From the NCBI GenBank assembly GCA_018679315.1, contig JAHHLF010000076.1, forward strand, positions 1 through 7,742: a DNA stretch of 7,742 nucleotides, in the 5' to 3' direction. The notes under the pieces are model-generated. The model was not told the DNA's origin. It ran no database searches and worked only from the letters and a program-made list of their open reading frames with translations. The DNA comes from Bacteroidia bacterium (GTDB lineage: Bacteria > Bacteroidota > Bacteroidia > Flavobacteriales > Flavobacteriaceae). Below are positions 1 through 7,291 of this stretch, one piece after another (positions within the stretch are counted from its first letter, which is position 1; every line of letters begins with the position of its first letter). The translations under genes were made by a program, and so were the position numbers.

Positions 1-1267
1 TCCCTAACTCATTCGAAATTTCTTCAGCCGTCGTGGCCATTTCAAGAATAAGATCATCGGCATCCACTACGGTTCCTTCGCGGCTTTTCATTTTCCCGCT
101 GGGAAGATCTACCATCCCATAACTAAGATGAAAGAGACTGTCTGCCCAGGAGTAGCCCAATTTTTTTAAGATCAGAAAGAGCACTTTAAAATGGTAATCC
201 TGCTCATTTCCTACCGTATACACCATGCCGTCCGTACCTGGAAAATCCTTTGCCCGCTGCACGGCTGTGCCCAGGTCTTGTGTCATATAAACCGATGTGC
301 CATCTGCACGTAATACGATCTTTTCGTCTAAACCGTCTTCGGTAAGATCGATCCATACACTTCCATCCTCCTTCTTAAAAAATACGCCTTTCTCCAAACC
401 TTCCGCAACGATATCTTTACCAAGCAAATAAGTTTCAGATTCAAAGTACAGCTTGTCAAAGGAAACGCCAAGGTTTTCATAGGTCTCGTTAAAACCTTTG
501 TACACCCAACCATTCATGGTACGCCAAAGAGAAACTACTTCTTCATCGCCTGCCTCCCATTTGCGCAACATTTCCTTGGCATCCAGAAGGATGGGGGCTT
601 CGTTCTCAGCTTCTTCCTTTGAGAGTCCGAAAGCCATGCGTTCTGCTACCTGGTCTTTAAAGATCTGGTCATAGGCTATGTAGTAATTCCCCACCAATTT
701 ATCTCCTTTTAAACCTGTACTCTCCGGTGTTTCATTCTTCCCGGAGCGTTGCCAGGCCAGCATACTCTTACAGATATGAATGCCCCTGTCATTGATGATC
801 TGGATCTTCTGTACTTCTTTTCCGGCAGCTTCAAGGATGCGAGACACAGAATACCCCAATAAATTATTGCGGATATGACCCAGATGGAGGGGTTTATTTG
901 TGTTGGGAGATGAGTACTCTACCAAATACCTTCCACCATCCTTTCCCTGTATGCCATAAGATTCTGTTGTTCTAATGTCATCAAAGAAGTTGAGATAATA
1001 GGAATCGGACAGCACCAGGTTTAAGAATCCCTTTATGATATTGAAAGAACTAACTTCGGCTATTTGTGCCAGCAAGTCTTCGCCAAGAGTTTGACCGATC
1101 ACTGCAGGGTTGCCTTTGATCTGCGAAAGCATAGGAAAAATTACCACGGTAATATCCCCCTCAAAATCCTTCCGTGTAGCCTGTAATTCAACCGAAGGGA
1201 GATCGGCTCCGTAATGCGACTTGGCAGCCTTTTTAACTTCCTGGATGATGCGCTCTTGAAGGCTCAT
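1..1267 (-). CDS. argS: Arginyl-tRNA synthetase, N-terminal 422 residues (C-terminus beyond window edge)
   Basis: Class I aminoacyl-tRNA synthetase that charges tRNA-Arg with arginine in the cytoplasm, using ATP. An uninterrupted reading frame runs leftward from ATG at 1267-1265 (protein begins MSLQERIIQEVKKAAK) to the window edge. Residues 1 to about 100 fit the N-terminal additional domain. The catalytic core follows: the HIGH motif is HLGH at residues 128-131, preceded by the ArgRS-typical SSPNTNKP, and the KMSKS-equivalent is KMKSREG at residues 392-398, a usual ArgRS variant. Family members are about 550-600 residues, so roughly 170 residues, including the DALR anticodon-binding domain, lie outside the window. 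No stop or frameshift is seen. The start fits the family N-terminus and lies 22 bp downstream of a Bacteroidota -7 element. It is transcribed divergently from the gene at 1396. Identification is firm; only the missing end is unverified. Confidence 0.96.
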   Translation of the reverse strand, partial: MSLQERIIQEVKKAAKSHYGADLPSVELQATRKDFEGDITVVIFPMLSQIKGNPAVIGQTLGEDLLAQIAEVSSFNIIKGFLNLVLSDSYYLNFFDDIRTTESYGIQGKDGGRYLVEYSSPNTNKPLHLGHIRNNLLGYSVSRILEAAGKEVQKIQIINDRGIHICKSMLAWQRSGKNETPESTGLKGDKLVGNYYIAYDQIFKDQVAERMAFGLSKEEAENEAPILLDAKEMLRKWEAGDEEVVSLWRTMNGWVYKGFNETYENLGVSFDKLYFESETYLLGKDIVAEGLEKGVFFKKEDGSVWIDLTEDGLDEKIVLRADGTSVYMTQDLGTAVQRAKDFPGTDGMVYTVGNEQDYHFKVLFLILKKLGYSWADSLFHLSYGMVDLPSGKMKSREGTVVDADDLILEMATTAEEISNELG

Positions 1268-1289
1268 TTAACAGTTGGAATTAAGGCCT

Positions 1290-1319
1290 CAAAACTACGT
1301 AATTTTTGTCCATATGTTA
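1290..1319 (-). promoter_or_regulatory. Candidate argS promoter (Bacteroidota -7 element)
   Basis: Read on the minus strand, positions 1297-1290 spell TAGTTTTG, an exact match to the Bacteroidota primary sigma factor -7 consensus TAnnTTTG. It lies 22 bp before the argS ATG, which implies a short leader. The -33 region is weak: TTAA at 1319-1316 lies 18 bp upstream, against the expected TTTG or TTG. The call rests on the -7 match and its position. Confidence 0.5.
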
Positions 1320-1334
1320 AGGCTTAGCCAATCA

Positions 1335-1366
1335 TTTTAACTGGGCGTACGATTTCCTTACTTTTA
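1335..1366 (+). promoter_or_regulatory. Weak candidate promoter for the rightward four-gene cluster
   Basis: TACTTTTA at 1359-1366 matches TAnnTTTG in all but the last base, and TTTT at 1335-1338 lies 20 bp upstream in the -33 position. The -7 element ends 29 bp before the ATG at 1396. With one mismatch in each box and an AT-rich setting this could be chance. It is, however, the best candidate in the intergenic region on this strand, and the operon needs a promoter here because argS points the other way. Confidence 0.35.
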
Positions 1367-1379
1367 TCGGGAATAACCC

Positions 1380-1386
1380 AAAGGAG
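1380..1386 (+). promoter_or_regulatory. Strong Shine-Dalgarno site for the gene at 1396
   Basis: AAAGGAG at 1380-1386 is followed by a 9-bp spacer and ATG at 1396. It is the clearest ribosome binding site in the window; the other starts have little or none, as is common in Bacteroidota. It fixes the start of the 141-residue protein and supports it as a real gene. Confidence 0.75.
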
Positions 1387-1395
1387 CAGCCATTT

Positions 1396-1821
1396 ATGCT
1401 TGTGAATGTTTCTTATAACAATAAGCAGATCACCCGAGATGTTGATGAGGAAGTAGGAAAGCCGTTTACGCTCAAAGAACGGTGGAATCTGGGTGGTATA
1501 GGCTCACCCAAACTTGAGATCACCAAGAGTAGTGACTCCGTGCGAAATTTGTTGATCCTGGACAACAACAGGGATAGCTGCAACATAGAATTGCGACCCA
1601 AAGGCATCATTATTCGCTTTCGATCCCTTCTGGAAACGTTTGCATTAGTGATTCCATACTATAAGTTAGTAATTTATAAAGGCGACCTGGCTCTCTGTAC
1701 GCTTTATAGGGATACGCATTTTATTCAGTTCAGATCTGATACCAAGGCTGTACAAAAATTTATTATCAAAATGCTCGGGTATAAAGCAGACAATGCACAT
1801 ACATCTATAGAAGACCTTTAA
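1396..1821 (+). CDS. Hypothetical protein, 141 residues, possibly PH-like fold
   Basis: I do not recognise a named family. The ATG is supported by AAAGGAG nine bases upstream. The protein has no signal peptide or convincing membrane segment, so it is probably cytoplasmic. Residues 1-60 are polar and include a WNLGGIGSPKLEI stretch at 30-42. Residues 63-112 alternate as several likely beta strands (NIELRPKGIIIRF, then FALVIPYYKLVIYKG, then LCTLYRDTHFIQF), followed by a probable amphipathic helix at 115-127 (TKAVQKFIIKMLG). Strands closed by a C-terminal helix resemble bacterial PH-like domains, but this is inference from pattern alone. The stop is separated by only 2 bp from the ATG of the SDR gene, so the two are almost certainly co-transcribed and probably translationally coupled. 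Real gene: very likely. Function: unknown. Confidence 0.85.
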   Translation: MLVNVSYNNKQITRDVDEEVGKPFTLKERWNLGGIGSPKLEITKSSDSVRNLLILDNNRDSCNIELRPKGIIIRFRSLLETFALVIPYYKLVIYKGDLALCTLYRDTHFIQFRSDTKAVQKFIIKMLGYKADNAHTSIEDL

Positions 1822-1823
1822 AT

Positions 1824-3272
1824 ATGAAGATACTTTTAACTGGTGCCAACGGATATATCGGGATGCGGCTGTTGCCGGAACTTTTAAGGAACGGACATGA
1901 AGTGGTTTGTGCTGTTCGCAATCGAAACCGACTCTCGATTGATAAAGAAACCCTGGCCCGGATACAAGTAATCGAAATTGATTTCCTGAAACCCTATCAG
2001 GAGAATGTAGTGCCCACAGATATAGACATAGCCTACTATTTGATCCATTCTATGAGTTCATCTACTCAAGATTTCGATTCGCTTGAGGCAACCACTGCGC
2101 ATGCATTCAATACCTATATGAATGAGACCGGGGTAAAGCAAGTCATTTATCTCAGTGGGATCGTTAATGATGACAACCTATCTAAACATCTCAGCTCCAG
2201 AAAAAATGTTGAAGATATCCTTCGGGAAGGATCGTTTAATCTTACTGTTCTACGTGCTGGTATTATTGTGGGTTCGGGCAGCGCTTCTTTTGAGATCATT
2301 CGGGATCTATGTGAAAAATTACCGCTTATGATCACCCCAAAGTGGGTACTTACCAAGACGCAACCGATTGCCATACGGGATGTAATAAAATTTCTGATCG
2401 GTGTTCTGGGTAACCCCCAAACCTATAATGATTCCTTTGATATCGGTGGGCCGGATGTCCTGACATATAAGGATATGATCAAGCAATATGCACAAGTACG
2501 CGGATTTAAGAACCTGATCCTGACAGTGCCCGTCATGACGCCACGCCTCTCCTCCTATTGGCTCTATTTTGTCACATCTACCTCTTACAAACTAGCGGTG
2601 AATCTTGTAGACAGTATGAAGATGGAAGTGATCGCCAGGGATAACCGTTTACAGGAAATACTGGGAATAAAGACTCATTCCTATCAGGAGGCTATTCAAA
2701 TGGCTTTTAAAAAGATAGAGCAGAATCTGGTCTTAAGCAGCTGGAAGGACAGTATGGTATCCGGTCGGATCAAGCAAAATTTGAAAAAATACATTCAGGT
2801 TCCTAAATATGGAGTGCTCAAAGATGCACAAACGAGACAGATAAAAGATAAGGAACAGGTCCTGGAAAACATTTGGAATATTGGGGGCACAAGGGGCTGG
2901 TATTATGCGAATTGGCTATGGAGGATCAGAGGCTTGGCAGATAAAGTATTCGGAGGTGTAGGGCTGAGACGCGGACGAACCCGGCCTGATGAGATCACAA
3001 CCGGGGACGCGCTGGATTTTTGGCGTGTACTTCTGGCAGATAAAGAAGAAGGGCGCTTATTGCTTTTAGCCGAGATGCGATTACCTGGCGAAGCCTGGTT
3101 GGAATTTAAAATAGACGACTCTCTTATTCTTCACCAAACGGCTACCTTCAGACCACGTGGATTGAAAGGCAGGATATATTGGTATATCATGTTACCTTTT
3201 CACTTTTTTATTTTTAAAGGGATGATCCGTAACATCACGGAATATGAAAAAGACAGACGTAACATTAATTAG
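1824..3272 (+). CDS. SDR-family NAD(P)-binding protein with C-terminal DUF2867 (YbjT-like)
   Basis: This 482-residue protein has the two-part layout of E. coli YbjT, which is of similar length. Residues 1 to about 290 form an atypical short-chain dehydrogenase/epimerase-like Rossmann domain. It begins MKILLTGANGYIG, where TGANGYIG at 6-13 is the dinucleotide-binding glycine motif. YYLIHSM (71-77) and VIYLSGI (107-113) are further conserved-looking segments. No clear YxxxK catalytic pair is visible, as in many atypical members that bind cofactor without proven catalysis. Residues about 345-470 fit DUF2867: WNIGGTRGWYY near 351-361, LRRGRTRPDE at 381-390 and an aromatic C-terminal segment. The substrate is unknown; older annotations call such proteins nucleoside-diphosphate-sugar epimerases without direct evidence. 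It follows the 141-residue gene by 2 bp, and its end overlaps the longest frame of the next gene. Confidence 0.9.
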   Translation: MKILLTGANGYIGMRLLPELLRNGHEVVCAVRNRNRLSIDKETLARIQVIEIDFLKPYQENVVPTDIDIAYYLIHSMSSSTQDFDSLEATTAHAFNTYMNETGVKQVIYLSGIVNDDNLSKHLSSRKNVEDILREGSFNLTVLRAGIIVGSGSASFEIIRDLCEKLPLMITPKWVLTKTQPIAIRDVIKFLIGVLGNPQTYNDSFDIGGPDVLTYKDMIKQYAQVRGFKNLILTVPVMTPRLSSYWLYFVTSTSYKLAVNLVDSMKMEVIARDNRLQEILGIKTHSYQEAIQMAFKKIEQNLVLSSWKDSMVSGRIKQNLKKYIQVPKYGVLKDAQTRQIKDKEQVLENIWNIGGTRGWYYANWLWRIRGLADKVFGGVGLRRGRTRPDEITTGDALDFWRVLLADKEEGRLLLLAEMRLPGEAWLEFKIDDSLILHQTATFRPRGLKGRIYWYIMLPFHFFIFKGMIRNITEYEKDRRNIN

Positions 3273-3303
3273 GATGGTTCGTCTTACTTTCATAAAAACA
3301 TCC

Positions 3304-4815
3304 ATGAAGATCTATTCTGGACTTTCCGGTGTATTCCTTTTTTTAGTAATGGGGCATAGTTTACATGCACAAATACGAACTGCCGCTATAATAGATTCTA
3401 AAACAAATAGCCCCATCCCTTATGCCACTATTCAGTTTGGTGAAAATGAAGGTGTGATCGCAAATGAGGAAGGGTTGTTCAGTCTGGACCTCGATCAGGT
3501 GAAGGTTCCGCTTGATTCTATCTACATTACTTCTATGGGATATGAAAAAACTGGGATCCCCTGGGATACTGTAATAGACAGTGTGATCTATATCCAACCC
3601 AAAGCTATAAAACTAAGCGGGGTGTATTTATTTGACAATCCGCTTACTGCCAAAGAGATCATCGAGAAAGTCCAGGAACGCATACCTTTTAATTATAATA
3701 AGGAGCCCGTGCGTCAACGCTTCTTCCTCAGACAATCCAGTCTCAATTCGATACGGAAATTTGATGTGGATTTTAAAAAGTCGACCATCGCGGAATTAAG
3801 CAAAGGATTAATCGATTCTGTGATCGACCTGGTGCCCAGGAATTCATCATATTATACGGAGACATTGGGCGATTTCTATCGCAAACCAGATGCGCATAAA
3901 CTCACCATTGTAAAAGCAGCTGAACTCTATGACAAGTCCAACGAAGATTCTTTTGAAGCTCTCGGCGGGCGAATGGAGTCGATATTTAGCGAAAACATAA
4001 AACCTGATTCCTATTTAAAAATAAAATCCGGGATCTTCGGTACAAAGGTACAGGTAGATTCCATCATCAGCGATATTGAAGAAGCGGAAGCAGAAGAAGA
4101 TAATATAAAGGTTGAAGTTAATACAGACCCCGATAAGAAGCATTATTTTCTGGATAACAGAAAGGGCGTTTTGGATGATCTGATGTCCTCTTTGTTTTAT
4201 CAGGAAGACACAAAGATAAATGTCATAAATAAAGCCAGAAAGTACCGTTTCAAGATCGAAGGGTATACGGACATCAACGATGAGGGGGTCTATGTGATCT
4301 CTTTTGAACCCAGAGGCGGAGCCGATTACGAAGGGACACTTTATGTAAATATCGAGAACTACGCTATAGTCCGACTCGAATATAAGAATGTGAAACTACT
4401 GAGGAATTTCAGGCTTCTAGGCATTACTTACCAGGAACATTTGTACAGTGGAAGTGCTCTTTTTGAAAGATCGAACAATGACAAGTATGAGATAAAATTC
4501 ATTGAAAATATTATTGGAAGAAAAATGGGTGTAGACAGACCCTTAAAGGTGATCGAAAAGAATAAACACGTAAAGGGCAGACGTAAACAAAATGAGCTTA
4601 GTTTAGGTATTGATATTATGAACTATTCCACGGAAAAACTTGAATTTGTTTCCTTTAATTCCGAGATCATACAATCTACAGAATTTGAAGGGGCTAAGGA
4701 AAATCATCAAGTCAAGGCTACGTATATGACACAATACGATCCCGCATTTTGGGAAGGGTACAATATCATGGAACCAAACCAGGCGATTCGCGATTTTAAA
4801 GTTCTGGAGGAATAA
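3304..4815 (+). CDS. Exported protein with carboxypeptidase-like regulatory domain
   Basis: From ATG 3304 the protein has 503 residues and opens with a compact Sec signal peptide: MKIYS, a hydrophobic core GVFLFLVMG, then SLHA before Q23 as a probable signal peptidase site. Residues about 24-105 match the CarboxypepD_reg-like beta-sandwich that begins many Bacteroidota outer-membrane proteins (IIDSKTNSPIPYATI, then GVIANEEGLFSL, then ITSMGYEK). The remainder has no TonB plug or recognisable full barrel. It contains an acidic stretch (DIEEAEAEEDN, 257-267) and beta-rich segments around 315-410, and ends FWEGYNIMEPN near 483-492. Upstream in-frame ATGs at 3244 and 3274 would add 20 or 10 residues. 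Starting at 3244 would overlap the SDR gene by 29 bp, and 3274 starts one base after the SDR stop. None has a good ribosome site; 3304 gives the most normal signal peptide. Its role is unknown, probably periplasmic or outer-membrane. Confidence 0.85.
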   Translation: MKIYSGLSGVFLFLVMGHSLHAQIRTAAIIDSKTNSPIPYATIQFGENEGVIANEEGLFSLDLDQVKVPLDSIYITSMGYEKTGIPWDTVIDSVIYIQPKAIKLSGVYLFDNPLTAKEIIEKVQERIPFNYNKEPVRQRFFLRQSSLNSIRKFDVDFKKSTIAELSKGLIDSVIDLVPRNSSYYTETLGDFYRKPDAHKLTIVKAAELYDKSNEDSFEALGGRMESIFSENIKPDSYLKIKSGIFGTKVQVDSIISDIEEAEAEEDNIKVEVNTDPDKKHYFLDNRKGVLDDLMSSLFYQEDTKINVINKARKYRFKIEGYTDINDEGVYVISFEPRGGADYEGTLYVNIENYAIVRLEYKNVKLLRNFRLLGITYQEHLYSGSALFERSNNDKYEIKFIENIIGRKMGVDRPLKVIEKNKHVKGRRKQNELSLGIDIMNYSTEKLEFVSFNSEIIQSTEFEGAKENHQVKATYMTQYDPAFWEGYNIMEPNQAIRDFKVLEE

Positions 4816-4834
4816 GTAGGCCTTTTTTCAAACG

Positions 4835-6355
4835 ATGGCTTATTTTTATCTATCAAAGCACGCTCTCATTCGCGATTACTTAAAAAATAACCGACTCCTT
4901 ACCGGATCTTTGGCCATATTAATGCTCCTTTCCTTAGGAGTACTCCTCTTCCCGGAACCAAGCTTCAGCTGGGTAGATTCGGCCTCGCTTTGGGTGCGCA
5001 ACAAAATCGGATACTTCTATCTATACCTCGGAATGGGGGCTGTAATATTTGTGTTGCTCTTTGCCATATCCCCATGGGGGAAGATCAAACTTGGAGATAG
5101 TGGGAAGAAACCCGAACATTCCCTTTGGTCATGGATCGCAATGCTCTACAGTGCCGGTATGGGTGCCGGTATTTTGCTACGGGCTGTACAGGAACCTGTA
5201 TTTATGGCCCGAAACCCTCCGATAAATACTTCTGTCTCTCCAGAAATCATAGGCCTGGAATACACCTTCTATCAATGGGGATTTACAGCCTGGGCTTTTT
5301 ACGGCATATTTGCCGCTGTTGTTGGATATAGTCTCTTTAATAAGCAGAAGAAGGTTCGAATAAGCAGTGTAATTGAAGATAAGATCAGTTCCAAGTGGGC
5401 GCGTTCGGGCATTGACCTTATGACGATACTGACTACTGTTTTTGGGTTGACAGCAGCCATTGGTCTGGGTGCTACTCAGATAAGCGGAGGATTAGAGCAT
5501 TTAAATCTCTCTGTGGCCAGCCTTAGTACTTCTTTAGGGCTTACGACCCTGATTTGTGTAATGGCGCTTATATCTGCCTGGAAAGGCCTTAATAAAGGGA
5601 TAAAAATACTTTCACAGATCAATATTCTGCTAACGCTGTTTGTCCTGCTCTTCGTCCTTGTGAATAGTCCGATTCTCAGTGTTCTCCAAGATCTTTTTAT
5701 TGCCTTATATCATTATATAATCGACTTCATTCCTTTAAGCCTGGCTATAGGACGCTATGATCCCGGTCTGGCATTCCTGACCGATTGGACGTTTTATTAC
5801 TGGGCTTTCTGGTTGGCGTGGGCGCCATTCACCGGTATATTTATAGCCCGAATATCAAAAGGACGAACCTTGAGGCAACTTTTATTAGGGGTCATGATCA
5901 TTCCCTCCGTCGGGACGTTTATCTGGTTCTCTGCCTTTGGTGCAACGGCTTTTGATATGATGGAGACATGGACAAGCTATCAGGGTGAATTCGACAATGT
6001 ATTTACGTCCATCTTTACCTTCTTTCAGGCATTACCCTTGTCTGATTTGATGAACGGGCTGACCATACTCCTGCTTGTTGGATTTTTGGTGACGTCTGTA
6101 GATTCGGCCGTTTTGGTGCTAAGCATGTTCACCGATCGGGGAAAATTGATCCCCAGGAAATCACACCGGCTCTTATGGGCGGCCATAATATTGTTCTCTT
6201 GTATGGCTTTATTGGTATTGGGAAATATCCGATCCGATATTGATGTATTGGTAGCTGCTCAGAAAATACTGATCATAACCTCATTGCCCTTTGCGGCATT
6301 TATGATGGTCATGGTAGGAATTTTTTGTTACTCCCTCGCGCGGAAACAAGCTTAG
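4835..6355 (+). CDS. BCCT-family transporter (betaine/choline/carnitine type)
   Basis: A 506-residue inner-membrane secondary transporter for quaternary-ammonium or related solutes; the exact substrate cannot be read from sequence. About 12 hydrophobic segments are visible. BCCT hallmarks are the glycine-rich segment GMGAG at 108-112, the aromatic box WGFTAWAFY at 148-156 (equivalent to BetP W189, W194 and Y197), the signature DWTFYYWAFWLAWAPF at 317-332 leading into ARISKGRT, and FLVTSVDS at 417-424. Thr420 and Ser421 correspond to BetP sodium-site residues, so sodium coupling is plausible. Oddities: Arg116 stands where Trp or Tyr is usual after GMGxG, and Phe325 replaces one tryptophan of the signature. 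The C-terminus is short, without the long charged osmosensing tail of BetP. The gene lies 19 bp after its neighbour, with no clear Shine-Dalgarno, and its end overlaps the convergent ctlX-like gene by 4 bp. Confidence 0.93.
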   Translation: MAYFYLSKHALIRDYLKNNRLLTGSLAILMLLSLGVLLFPEPSFSWVDSASLWVRNKIGYFYLYLGMGAVIFVLLFAISPWGKIKLGDSGKKPEHSLWSWIAMLYSAGMGAGILLRAVQEPVFMARNPPINTSVSPEIIGLEYTFYQWGFTAWAFYGIFAAVVGYSLFNKQKKVRISSVIEDKISSKWARSGIDLMTILTTVFGLTAAIGLGATQISGGLEHLNLSVASLSTSLGLTTLICVMALISAWKGLNKGIKILSQINILLTLFVLLFVLVNSPILSVLQDLFIALYHYIIDFIPLSLAIGRYDPGLAFLTDWTFYYWAFWLAWAPFTGIFIARISKGRTLRQLLLGVMIIPSVGTFIWFSAFGATAFDMMETWTSYQGEFDNVFTSIFTFFQALPLSDLMNGLTILLLVGFLVTSVDSAVLVLSMFTDRGKLIPRKSHRLLWAAIILFSCMALLVLGNIRSDIDVLVAAQKILIITSLPFAAFMMVMVGIFCYSLARKQA

Positions 6356-7281
6356 TTTTTTGGCAGAAATACCTCAGCCATCATACAGCGTGCGCTCCCC
6401 CCACCACAGGTCTCGATGGTTGATAAGGAACTGTGAATTATAGGACCATACGATTCTATCCTTGAAATTTGCCCGGTATCCAGGCTTTCATATGCAGCCG
6501 TACTCATTACCAGTGCCGACTTCCCATCCTCGGTCTGAACCTGGAGCATATTCCCTGCAAAGGCATGCATCTGCTCTTCCGATATCTGGATGATCTCTTT
6601 CCCATCTTCACGTAGATGTCTGAGGACATTTTTACGCGCTGCTTTATCATCAATACTCTGAGCGCAAATAATGGCAAATTGATCGGCGACACACATCATG
6701 ACATTCGTATGGTAGATGGGTAGTCGCTCCCCATTCACGGATTGATAGGCGGTAAAAATGACCGGAGTATATTCCAGGTCTTCACAGAATTCGATAACTA
6801 GCTCCTCATCAGCCCTTGGAGATAAGCCGCAGTATGCTTTTTTATGTTCCCTATCCAGCACGATGCTCCCGGTGCCTTCCAGGAAGAGATCATCTTCCTC
6901 AGCACGCGTATAATCCATGATATCCTCAATATGAAATCCTTCATCCTCTAACCTGGCCAATACGTCCATACGTCGTTCCTGCCTGCGATTAGCGGCAAAC
7001 ATGGGATACAGGACTACCATGCCTGTGTCATGAAACGAAACCCAATTATTGGGAAACAGGGCATCCGGGGTATTTGGATCCTGAAGGTCTTCAACTACGA
7101 TTACACGTACCCCAGCGTTCCGCAAGACAGCAACAAATGCATCAAATTCTACCTGCGCCAGCTCATTGATCTTTTCCGGACTCAGGTCAAGATCGGACTG
7201 GAAATAATTATTCATTTCCGTTTGCTCATTGCTGCGGAAATTGGCCGGACGGATCATTAATATGGAATTTGTGGACTGCAT
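6352..7281 (-). CDS. ctlX: CtlX-type citrulline hydrolase (GME/amidinotransferase superfamily)
   Basis: From ATG 7281-7279 the protein has 309 residues, a usual length for this family. It is a cytoplasmic alpha/beta-propeller hydrolase; CtlX proteins are linked to citrulline use, giving ornithine. Superfamily landmarks are present in order: LFPNNW (75-80), EGTGS (135-139), the catalytic-type histidine H191 in YHTNVMM and the nucleophile candidate C299 in GGGSARCMMAE. The frame is open up to another ATG at 7350, but that would add 23 residues lying inside the preceding gene. The 7281 start begins QSTNSILMIRPANF, typical of the family, and lies 10 bp after the upstream stop, so it is preferred. 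It forms a two-gene unit with the DDAH-like gene upstream. Its stop overlaps the BCCT stop. Family placement is firm; the citrulline substrate is inferred from family, and another guanidino or ureido compound is possible. Confidence 0.88.
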   Translation of the reverse strand: MQSTNSILMIRPANFRSNEQTEMNNYFQSDLDLSPEKINELAQVEFDAFVAVLRNAGVRVIVVEDLQDPNTPDALFPNNWVSFHDTGMVVLYPMFAANRRQERRMDVLARLEDEGFHIEDIMDYTRAEEDDLFLEGTGSIVLDREHKKAYCGLSPRADEELVIEFCEDLEYTPVIFTAYQSVNGERLPIYHTNVMMCVADQFAIICAQSIDDKAARKNVLRHLREDGKEIIQISEEQMHAFAGNMLQVQTEDGKSALVMSTAAYESLDTGQISRIESYGPIIHSSLSTIETCGGGSARCMMAEVFLPKN

Positions 7282-7291
7282 GCTTTCTATT

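Noticed and set aside
328..513. Minus-strand 61-codon ORF
   Set aside because: It lies in another frame inside argS, whose catalytic core covers this stretch with clear family sequence.
1300..1308. Plus-strand TAATTTTTG as a second promoter for the rightward operon
   Set aside because: It has one base too many between TA and TTTG and lies 87 bp from the ATG; TACTTTTA at 1359 is better placed.
1413..1610. Minus-strand 65-codon ORF opposite the 141-residue gene
   Set aside because: No ribosome site and no recognisable domain; the plus-strand gene has a strong Shine-Dalgarno and operon placement.
2147..2374. Minus-strand 75-codon ORF
   Set aside because: Antisense shadow of the SDR Rossmann domain; low-complexity, basic and serine-rich composition typical of antisense translation.
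3361..3597. Minus-strand 78-codon ORF
   Set aside because: Antisense to the carboxypeptidase-like regulatory domain, with no independent support.
4816..4834. T-run in the gap before the BCCT gene as a terminator
   Set aside because: The six-T run has no preceding GC-rich stem, so it does not form an intrinsic terminator.
5125..5331. Plus-strand 68-codon ORF in another frame, cysteine-rich
   Set aside because: It overlaps the most conserved BCCT motifs; the cysteines come from out-of-frame reading.
6507..6692. Minus-strand 61-codon ORF in another frame
   Set aside because: Lies inside ctlX, out of frame with the H191-to-C299 active-site region.
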